Source: Ustilago trichophora (Eukaryota; Basidiomycota; Ustilaginomycetes; Ustilaginales; Ustilaginaceae). From it: a stretch of DNA of 64,000 nucleotides. A program made the position numbers and the translations under genes. Positions 18,043 to 27,300 of the stretch are shown here, piece after piece. How positions within the stretch are numbered: position 1 is the first letter of the stretch; every line of letters starts with the position of its first letter. The DNA is taken from contig OOIN01000007.1 of the NCBI GenBank assembly GCA_900323505.1, positions 1-64,000 on the forward strand, in the 5' to 3' direction. Below the pieces are notes generated by a model that was given only the letters and a program-made list of their open reading frames with translations, had not been told where the DNA came from and made no database searches.

Positions 18043-20324
18043 TCATACGATCAGGGTGTCTCGCCAGTTCTCGTACTGCATGATCATGAGTGAAGTAATC
18101 CGTCGCTTGACCGAAGAGGCCGCGCTTTCAAAGTGCCGTTGCTCGATAGCTTGGCAGTTGATGTCCTCGTCCATTGCGAGCAACCCGGCTTCTTGGCAGA
18201 TCGAGACAACCTCGGCACCCGAACATCCATCGGTCATCTGTCCGAGCTTGTCCAGATCAACAGCGTCCGCTTTGACGGCCATTTTCGCCATTCTCGAGCG
18301 GAGGATCTGCTTACGAGCTTCGTGATCGGGTGGACCCACGTACACGAGCCTGTCGAGTCTTCCGGGACGCAAAAGCGCTGGGTCGAGCGACTGGGGCCTA
18401 TTGGTGGCACCAATCACGATGACATCGGACATGGCTTCGATGCCGTCCATATCGTTGAGCAAAGCAGCGATCATACGACTGTTCAACGCGTCGCTACTGG
18501 AAGATTCGTCATCGCGACTGCTCGACAGCGCATCGATCTCGTCAAAGAAGATGATGGTGGGTGAGGCGGCTCTAGCTTTTTTGAAGGTGTCGCGAATGGC
18601 ACGTTCCGATTCGCCGACATACTTTGAGTAAAGCTCGGGACCCTTTACAGCAAGGAAGTTGAGACCGGATTCTGTGGCGAGCGCGCGAGCGATAAGGGTC
18701 TTAGAGCAGCCAGGAGGGCCGTAGAGGAGGACTCCCCGGGGCGGGGAGACACCAAGACGCGAGAATGTGGCAGCGTGCTTGATGGGCCATTCAACAAGTT
18801 CGCGCACTTGCGCCTGAACCGACTTGGATGACAGGGCACCAGAGCCACCGGTGGATGGAGTCGAGGATCCAGCAATACCTGACCAAAACACTTTGGGTGG
18901 CTCGAGAAAAATCTCACGCATGGCTGAAGGTCGAACCAGGGAAAGAGCCGCTTGCAAGTCCCCAGCATTGACTTTGTCGAGCTCCGCTTCTCCAAGGTTT
19001 TGATGTTCGACCGACTCGAGAGATATGGATTGAATTTGGGCTTCCAGGCCATCATGAGCAGACTGACGTCGGGCAAAAGTGCGACGGACGGCACGCATTC
19101 CCGCTTCGCGGATCAGCGCTGACAGATCTGCTCCGACGTAGCCGTGCGTGCGGTTCGCAAGGTCATTAATCTGCTCTGGTGTGAGATCATGCGGCACAGG
19201 TCGGATGAGTGTGCGGATGATATCGCCTCGAGCAGCTGCGGTGGGAATGCCGATCTCGATCTCGCGGTCAAGACGACCAGGACGACGCAGGGCTGGATCG
19301 ATAGCATTGGGTCTATTGGTGGCAGCGAGAATCACAATACGGGCAGGTGCCTTTGTGATCTTGCTCCTTGCTACTACATCATTGCCATCATCCTGGCCAA
19401 ACCGTTCTGCATCATCTCGCTGGATACCATCTTGATCATCGTCAGCCTCTTCCATGCCGTCGAGCAGGGTGAGCAGTTGGGCAACCACCCTACATTCCAC
19501 GTCACCGGCGCCATCAGCATTGGCGCCCTCGCCAGTTCCGCCTTCTCTCCTGGGTGCTAGAGCATCAATCTCGTCAATGATGATGATACAAGGGCTCTTG
19601 CGTCTGGCCTCCTTGAAGATGTTGCGGAGCTTGGACTCGGTCTCTCCATGGAAGGCGGACGACAGCTCTGGGCCGTCGATTGTGAGATAGGAGGATCCGG
19701 TGGCAGCAGCTACGGCTCGGGCCAGCGACGTCTTTCCAGTTCCAGGCGGGCCGTACAGAAGGACTCCTTTGGATGGTTTGAGACCGTACTGCATGAAGAT
19801 TTCCGCAGACATGAGCGGCATCTCGATGAGAGTCTTGATTTCAGCGATCTGATGGTCCAGACCTCCAAGCTTTGAGTAGGGATCTTGACTGGAGACATCA
19901 GTGATAAGAGCCGCAACGCCCTTCTTGATGCTCGGCGTCGAAGATTCTCTGTGTTACGACTGATCAAGCATACGTGTGTTGATGTGCCAGTCGAGGCAAC
20001 CTGGCAACTTGGTGGATCGGCTGGTGAGACGCTCCATCCTTGCTGCCCATTGACGTCAATCAGAGCGGAGATGACAATCTGAAATAGACTACCTTGGAAG
20101 CTGATTGACAGCTGTTGGCCCAGGTGGACATATTCGAGGTCGGAAAGGCACTCCTTGGCGTGAATGGCGAGCATCTGGCGATCAGACTTGCCCAGCTTGG
20201 CAAAAGCAGCTGAGGTAGCCGGCTGATCGATTGAGACGGAAAGTTGGACGTATGCTGCTGTTGGAGGCTTCCTGAGTGTGGCCTCGGACTCTGAAGCTGT
20301 CGAAGATGCTGATGTGGTGCTCAT
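18043..20324 (-). CDS. AFG2: AFG2/SPATA5-type AAA ATPase
   Basis: Two exons inferred: 20324-20093 and 19946-18043, with a 146-bp intron (donor GTAGTC, acceptor ending GAG). They join in frame to 711 aa. Two AAA modules: D1 with GPPGTGKT (143-150), DEID and the GETESKLR block; D2 with GPPGCSKT (487-494), FFDEID and GATNRP. GPPGCSKT in D2 is typical of Afg2/Drg1/SPATA5. The yeast protein is about 780 aa and strips Rlp24 from pre-60S ribosomal particles, an essential cytoplasmic step. The region before D1 is only about 120 residues, a short N-domain. An acidic insert (DDDQDGIQRDD) lies in D1. It sits between the two ATPase-nuclease genes, transcribed in the same direction. Confidence 0.85.
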
Positions 20325-20500
20325 CTTTACGAGCCAAAGCTTGAACGATCTGGCAGATTGTACCGGTTTGAAAGGAGAGAAACTTGGAAGGATGGATTGA
20401 GGATGAGAAGAAGCTCGAGAATGCGTCGGTATCTGATACATTGTTTACGATGTCAGCCGCGAAAAAGTGAATGCTGAAGCCAAGGCAGGTGCTACGTCTC

Positions 20501-23500
20501 TCAACTTGGAGAGAAAATTGCCGAGAGCGGGACCAGGCCTCCTTCGGTTCGGATTTGAGCATGCTGCCAAGCCTGACGCTTGTTCTTATTGCTTGACTTG
20601 CGCACGTATTTGGTGAGCTGCTGATCAAATTCCAGCGTATCGATCGAGTCGGCATTGCCAAACAGCAACTGCACAAGCTGGCTGGTAGAAGCACCGAGCT
20701 GGCTGGCAGGAACATTAAGCTGAGTGGCGGAAGCATCAAGCTGGCTCAAGACTGGAAAGCTTGTTGTGCTGACACCTCGCATATAGACGTGGTGTCGCAC
20801 GAGTTTTGGCGGCGGAGGCGGTCTTGATGTGCTTGCCTCCTGGCCAGCCTGGCCTGACAATGGCAAAGGAAAGCAGCGTTGGGAGTATTTGTGACCGCGT
20901 GCATGCTCAGGAGCTTTGGCATCGATAAACAGTTCCAGACATTCCTTGTCTTGGCTCAGAGCGAGGTGAGGTCCAACGGCTGCGTCCCTCGTTGCGCGGT
21001 CAGGCCGATCAATGCAATTCTTGACTTGGATCGCAATGTAGGATAATTTGTCCTTGTCAAACAGGATGTCATCGCCGATCGGAGGCTTGCCGCCCTTGTG
21101 GTGGTACACGGGAATAATAAAATCCCACCCCTTTTGATTGACGATGCCTTGCGCCGCGGCTTGCCTCAGCCAGAGTTCGCAGAAGAGGTCGGTACCGACC
21201 GGCTTGTCCTGCGGCACTTGGTTCGGTAGCGTCACGATATGCTTAAAATTGATCCAGGCATGGTCTGTCCAGGCCGTCAAAGCTGAGGGCAAGCCTTGGG
21301 CCTGATCATGCTCCATATTGTCATCCGGGTGGCAGTCCGGATTGGGCATGACATCGTCATCGCCATCGCCTTCAGCAATGCCGTGGCTTGTGCTGGCCGC
21401 TGCAAGCTTGTCGACTACTTCGACATAACGTGAGCCTGCAAGCATCTGCAGCCATTCGGTCACGGTAACAAGACCAAATAGCGCCTCGTACTTGGTGCTG
21501 GTATCCACCGACGGAACAGGTTTCTGGAGAGGCTGCAACGCCCGAGCATATCGGCAGCTCGCGACGAGATCGAGCGAAACTGTACATAGAAGTGCAACTG
21601 CTTGCTCTCCTTGGGCGCCAATGTTGACACCAACGGGCCCACTGGCATGGGCAATGGCATGGATCACTAGCGCCCATCGCGCCGCCGTCAAGTCGGGTTG
21701 CATTCGGAAGAACCAGGCGGCAGCCGCACTGAGCGGAGGTTCGCTGGGCGTGTTTGAAACGATGCAGTCCGAAGTCGAATAGATTCGCCCAACGAAGCGC
21801 AAATGGTGTGCAATCTGACGAGAGACAAATTGATACCATAGAGCCGGACCCGCTTTACTAGTGAGCTCGAGATGGATGCGTCTCGAGGCAAGCGCAAGCA
21901 GGTTCTGGTAGCTGGTAGGAAGATGTTGCTTGTCGTCCTCGTCCTCCTCTGTTGGCAGAGGCGGGAGAGTCGTAGGCCAGCTCGCTTTACTTGGCCAGAC
22001 AAGCTTCCCAATGATGGCTCTGGCGTTAATGATGCCGTTGACGTGATATTTGGCGTCGTTCCACAAAGGCCTACCTAGCTTGGGCAACCACGTGTTGAGC
22101 CGATACATGGACAGAGACGTGGCATCGGAGAGCTGATCATGATCCGAGAATGTAAAGTTGACATCCAGAGGCATTGCAGAGAAAGGTTGAGTGAGCCGAT
22201 GAGTATCAAATTCGCCAGTGCGTCGAGAGCCTTTACGGGCCTCTTGACCGGCCAGCGGGGCAAGATCGGAATTGGTGTCGATGAGAAGAATCCAGGTGCA
22301 GCTAGGATCAGCGTGAAACCAGACGCGACGAACGATTGGCAGAAGGGCAGACATGGATCCGCACTCGTCCAGAGCTAGGAAGTTGAAAGGTCGCACCACG
22401 GACTTGGGCGACAATTGCTCCAACTTAGCCAAGCGCGGTTTGAGGTGCTTGCTCACAACGTCAAGAAGCAAATTGGGATCGTGCAAGCTGCTCTCGGCTT
22501 GTTCGCAGATGCTTTTGTCAAGTAGAGCCGCAGATTCGCAAATTTGATCGAGAATCTCTGCACGCAGATTTGACACGAGTTTGTGCGCGGAAGGTTGTTG
22601 ACGACGGGTGAGTAGACGGCTGTAGGGGCAAAGATCGGGCGTCTTGAAGAGAGCTTGAGGACTCAGACTGGAAGCATCGGCGAAGAAAAACAAGGCGGTC
22701 CGCCAACAGAGATCGGGATCTTGTGAACGGCAGGGCTGATGGCCATGGAAACAGCCTGAATCAATGATAAACTGGCCGAGGTGGGCCGCCATGATTTCGC
22801 AGTACTGGGCTAACCAGGAGAGGATGCGAATATGCGCCTTGTTGAAGGCCTCATGTTCCGTCTTTTTAGTGGGAATGTGGTTGGACGATGCAATGTCGGA
22901 GAGAAACGCCTTGCCGGTTTGAAAGTAATTGTACACCTGGGCGTCCTGGGGCGGAAACGAGACTTGGGTCTCGCCAGCACCGCGACTTGGTGATCTGAGA
23001 CATACAAGCATGCCGGGGCTGATGGTGCTGAGTTGAACACACATCCTTGTCTTGCCAAAGCCCGAAGACTGGATTACGGGAAGAACCTTGGCATAGTATT
23101 GGCGAGTTGTGTCGTCTGGCTTGGCGCTTTGTTGAGGTGCTGAGGTTGTGGTGTTGATTGAGTCGCTCTTGATGTGTTGACCCGAGTGGTTTAGCCGATA
23201 TGGAACGTCTTGGCTCTCGAGATGGACTTTGTTTTGGAGACGTGTGGCAGGGAAGAGTTGGTTGTGAACCACGATGTGATCGACCAACAGATCAAGACCT
23301 GGTCCTTGAAAGACATTTGTGAAATCGGAGGCTGGAGGGTGGGCTGCCAGCAGCGAAATGTCAGTGGTACGTTGCGCGGGCTGGAGAAAGGCATGAAAGA
23401 GGACAGCGTAAAGACGTTTGGTGTCGTCGACGGCTTCTAGGTGCAGTTTGAGCTTGTCGAGTTGCTCAAGCAGCGATTCGGAGTTGCAGCGTGGCCGAAT

Positions 23501-23893
23501 CTTGGGCTGGTGGGACGACGAGACAAAGATACGCTCTACAAGCACGGGCGGAAGCCGATTAATACTGTTTTGGAGAGCAGTCAGCAACGTCGTGAAGCGT
23601 GCATTTTCAAGAAACACGTCGAGAAAATAGGTACGCTCGGATTGGGCGATGGCAGGATCCAGCGCTAAATCAAGCGACATGAGCCAGTGCTTCCGTAGTT
23701 TGTCTCGCCTGTCGATGTGCTGGCTCAATATGTCGTTAAGATGTGCTCGTCGTGGCGAAGTGGTTGAGGGTTGCGACGAGCTTGCATAGGGTGTGGAAGG
23801 AGTCGACGCCGGCATAGGTACATCGACTGTTGCTGGCATTGACGGTTCGATTTGAGATTCATGTTCGACATCCATTGCATCTGCCATGGTCAA
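20501..23893 (-). CDS. CRN-like P-loop ATPase / PD-(D/E)XK nuclease fusion protein 2
   Basis: 1130 aa, single exon. Walker A variant QSSGFGKTR (275-283), Walker B FLALDEC (505-511), sensor-like LLIDTNS (536-542), GRPLW (607-611). C-terminal GWDFIIPVY (D924) is followed about 30 residues on by IAIQVKN (Q956, K958), a restriction-nuclease-like D...QxK pair. An AW.NF.H block precedes it in both paralogues. Overall identity to the copy at 14044-17451 looks low apart from these motifs, so the duplication is old. The N-terminal 60 residues are Ser/Pro-rich without a signal peptide. The first Met or the one three codons on could be the start. Role unknown; a DNA-cleaving or DNA-binding ATPase of the Crinkler-related class is the best guess. 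Confidence 0.65.
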   Translation of the reverse strand: MTMADAMDVEHESQIEPSMPATVDVPMPASTPSTPYASSSQPSTTSPRRAHLNDILSQHIDRRDKLRKHWLMSLDLALDPAIAQSERTYFLDVFLENARFTTLLTALQNSINRLPPVLVERIFVSSSHQPKIRPRCNSESLLEQLDKLKLHLEAVDDTKRLYAVLFHAFLQPAQRTTDISLLAAHPPASDFTNVFQGPGLDLLVDHIVVHNQLFPATRLQNKVHLESQDVPYRLNHSGQHIKSDSINTTTSAPQQSAKPDDTTRQYYAKVLPVIQSSGFGKTRMCVQLSTISPGMLVCLRSPSRGAGETQVSFPPQDAQVYNYFQTGKAFLSDIASSNHIPTKKTEHEAFNKAHIRILSWLAQYCEIMAAHLGQFIIDSGCFHGHQPCRSQDPDLCWRTALFFFADASSLSPQALFKTPDLCPYSRLLTRRQQPSAHKLVSNLRAEILDQICESAALLDKSICEQAESSLHDPNLLLDVVSKHLKPRLAKLEQLSPKSVVRPFNFLALDECGSMSALLPIVRRVWFHADPSCTWILLIDTNSDLAPLAGQEARKGSRRTGEFDTHRLTQPFSAMPLDVNFTFSDHDQLSDATSLSMYRLNTWLPKLGRPLWNDAKYHVNGIINARAIIGKLVWPSKASWPTTLPPLPTEEDEDDKQHLPTSYQNLLALASRRIHLELTSKAGPALWYQFVSRQIAHHLRFVGRIYSTSDCIVSNTPSEPPLSAAAAWFFRMQPDLTAARWALVIHAIAHASGPVGVNIGAQGEQAVALLCTVSLDLVASCRYARALQPLQKPVPSVDTSTKYEALFGLVTVTEWLQMLAGSRYVEVVDKLAAASTSHGIAEGDGDDDVMPNPDCHPDDNMEHDQAQGLPSALTAWTDHAWINFKHIVTLPNQVPQDKPVGTDLFCELWLRQAAAQGIVNQKGWDFIIPVYHHKGGKPPIGDDILFDKDKLSYIAIQVKNCIDRPDRATRDAAVGPHLALSQDKECLELFIDAKAPEHARGHKYSQRCFPLPLSGQAGQEASTSRPPPPPKLVRHHVYMRGVSTTSFPVLSQLDASATQLNVPASQLGASTSQLVQLLFGNADSIDTLEFDQQLTKYVRKSSNKNKRQAWQHAQIRTEGGLVPLSAIFSPS

Positions 23894-24375
23894 CGATTGT
23901 GAGTGCGTCTGCGAGTGGATCAGAGAGTGCGGCTAGCCCGGCTACCAACAAAAAGTGAATCGAACGATGATCAAGATGATGGTGGTGGTGTGAGCAGCTG
24001 ATAGAAAGGTAGGTGGGCGCTTGAATGCCTTGAGCTACGTCTGAAATCCGAGATCCGAGATCGGTTTTGTAAAACGCGACTCAGCCCACCTGAAGATCTT
24101 GACCGTCAATCCCACTACCCTCATCCTCATCCTCATCCTCATCCTCATCCTCATCCTCATCCTCAAGCTTTTTCTGTCTTTGTCAATCATTTCTAATTCC
24201 TCCCCGATCAAGCGAGCAAGAGTGGCAAACAGTATTTGGCAGGCTTCCGCACAATGCTCAGTTACGAATCAAAGGTCTAGAAATACAAATTCGGACTGTC
24301 ATCGACAAGATCAGTGAAATCAAGCATCACGCGTGTGAACGGTGCGACCGGAAGAAAATATGCTTCAAGGCGACT
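23894..24375. other. Intergenic between ATPase-nuclease gene 2 and the Uds1-domain gene
   Basis: About 480 bp holding the upstream region of the ATPase-nuclease gene, a hexanucleotide microsatellite, and the 3' flank of the Uds1-domain gene. No gene seen. Confidence 0.6.
24121..24162. repeat. (TCATCC)7 microsatellite
   Basis: Seven perfect hexamer copies, about 230 bp upstream of the ATPase-nuclease start. Confidence 0.95.
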
Positions 24376-27300
24376 CTAGTCCTTCGGTGGAGGCAAGGGC
24401 TTGAAAGTCGGGAGAGGTGACACAAAAGGAGACGCCGATTGTGCACGCTGAATCTGCGCCTGCGTCGTCTGCAGCTTGCTCTGAGCATCGTTGAGCTCAT
24501 TGAGGATCTCGACCTTTTGGTGTGTACCGATGTTGCGCTCAGCATCCATTCTGTCGAGCAACTTTGTGTAGGCCTGATTTGCTTCACGTAGCTGCGTTTC
24601 GAGTTCGGCTGCCCTTTCAGCGCGTTGGCGGATGGCGGCAGTCTGTGAAAGCTGTCGCTCGAGCTCACGTACGCGGGAGACGAGCTGCGGCACGTCCATG
24701 CCGAGCGTAATTGTACGCTTGATCATTCCGTTTGGCGTGGGCGAAGAGGCTTGCGATGGCTCAGCGCCAGCGCGCTGCATCGAGATGGACGACTGAGACG
24801 TGCCCGTGAGGCTAGCTGCCGAGCTCGGCAACCCTAGGTGAGTCGAGCTTGGACTGCTGACCGACCGCAATGAGATCGAGTCGGACATCTCGGCATTGTT
24901 CGAGCTTTCAGAGATTGACGCGTTGCTGATCAAATTGTCTGCGCCGTTGCTGCGCAATTCTGGTAGCGGTCTCTGCGGATTACGCGTGTCAAAATTGGGA
25001 GGAGCGAATGGAGAAATGTACCGGATCGACGGCGAAGAGTGCAGGCTGATGTTGGAACGTGTCGGCGAAGGCAAGGCGTCAAAGCCAGATGGCGATCGAG
25101 GCGGAGCCAATGTTGCACCACCGGGGACGTGGGCATTCGTCGAGATAGGACTCGGCTTGTCTCCCAAGAGTGTTCGCATCGACTTGTTCGAGCTCGTGCG
25201 ACCCAGACTCTTCGGCATGCCAAAAAAGTTGGACTCGCCGGATTTGGCCGGAGATGTCGACAGACCGAGCATGGAGTCGCTTCCTGGTGTCAGCCCATAG
25301 GGTGACGAAGGTGCACGCTCGACGGCACGAGCCTCCTCGAGCTGCTCCTTTGCCTCGGCCAATTCTGCTTTAAGACGCTTTTCTCGGTTGGTCTGCTCTT
25401 TGACCTTTGCGGTCAGGGATGTGATCCTCGTCACCAGAGCCTGCTGCGATGACAGGGCATCGGCCTGCGCCCGAGCAGCGACTGCGTGTTGCTCTTTTCG
25501 TTCGGGATCACCACGATTCCCTTTGTCGGCTTCGGATTCCAAAGCCAAGTCGATGACAGCACGACTGATCGCCAAAGTGCTGCGAAGACGCTCAGCCGTC
25601 GCATCCAGCTCAGCTTGCAGATCAGCGGTACCCGAGTAGGTGCGGGCCGATGTCGGTGCCCGAGCAGCTGTTGGGCTTGGGGGCAAAGCAGCGGATTTTT
25701 GAAATGCGTTACGCAGAGCTTGCAGGTCTGCAGAGCCCTTCGCAGCCGCTGGCAAGTCCGGTAGCATGGCTCGCAGATTCTCAGCAGAGCGGATGCACGC
25801 TTGCAACATGGCCGAAGAGTCATCGGCACGAAGCTCAGACGAGACTTTGCGCCCACCGCCAAACCTGTCAATCAGATTGCCAACACCTCTGTTTTGCAGC
25901 TGGAAGGTCGAGGTATGCGGCGAGGCGCTCTTGCTCGCTCGAAGTGGCAAGGCGTCTATGGACGCGGCGGGCGACGCTGGGTTGGATGCATTGCAAAGGC
26001 GCTTTTCAAGGTCGCGATTTGTTGCTTCCAGCTGCTCGAGCTTGCCTTCGAGCTGCTTGACACGCTCCGAGCCTTGACGCTCAAGCTCGTCCTTTTGCTC
26101 GGACAAAGTGCGCACCTCTGCCTCCAGCCGAATAACTCGCTCCTCTCCCTGGCGCTGGGAGCTTTCCAGTTCGACTTCCAAATCCTGCAATCTTTTCTGA
26201 TCTTCTGGCAAAGTCTCGACCGTGTTGCACCGCTGAGAGTTCAACAATGTTTTGAGACGCTCAGCCTCTGTCTTCCATTGCTGAACTTCTTGCAGGCTGG
26301 CTTCAAGCTCAGCGTGATGCACTGTGGCTGCAGGTGCGTCCGACGCTGCAACGCTATCGCGCGGCGGACCAGAGATCTGTGCGTTGGCGCGAGCAAGCTC
26401 GAGCTCGAGGTCGCCAATGTGTGTTTCAAGACTTGAGAGAAGAGCGGCGATATCTTGACCAGCCGTCTTTTTCTTCTTCGCGACACCTGCAGCACCGGCT
26501 TTGATGCGCTCGAGGAGGTCGTCCATCTCTTCGCGGCCCTCGAGCTTGCCCAGCATCCTTGCGCATCGCTTGTCTTGCTCTTGCAGACGCTGTTCTGCGC
26601 TCTCGAGGCGGCGTTCAAAGGCGTGGAAAAGCTCATCCCGTTCAGCCATGATACGGCGCTCTGCACCGACGGCAAGCTCCAGTTCTCGCAGTTTGCCATC
26701 CGCCTCATCTGCTCGCGCTTGTGTGTCGCCAATCTCCTTTTGAGCCGCAGAAACTCGCTCTTCGGCCCGAGTACGTGTCTGCTTCTCAGCGCTGAGTTCG
26801 CTGCGCACCTGCTTGAGCTGTTCCTCGAGATTGGTAATCGCTTTCACATGACTGGCGGCCAGCGCATCCTTCTCGGCGCCGAGTGTGTCTCGAACCTGCT
26901 TGAGATGGCCTTCCAGTTCGTCGATGGTCCTGGCACGGTCGGCGGCCAGCATGCTCGCCTTATCCCGGGCCGCCTTGATGGTGCGCAATTCTGCTTGAAG
27001 GGATGCGAGATCGTGCGAGCCCTGATTCAGCTGGCGTGTGGACTCGCCATGCATGTCGTCCAGTTTGCGTTTGTGCTCGTCCGATGTCCTCTGTGCTGCT
27101 TCCAAGCGTATTTGAAGGGCCCTGATTTCTTCTTGCGAAGCCTTCTCTGCAGCTTCTGCACGGAGTCGAAGTGTTTTGGTCTCTTCTTGAGTGGCGTCTA
27201 GGCGAGTTTGAAGATCAGTAAGCGCACGCTGACCGGCCATGACTTCGGCTTTAGCATTGACAAGTGCATCCTCCTTTTCCTGATCGCGAGTGCGGCTCTG

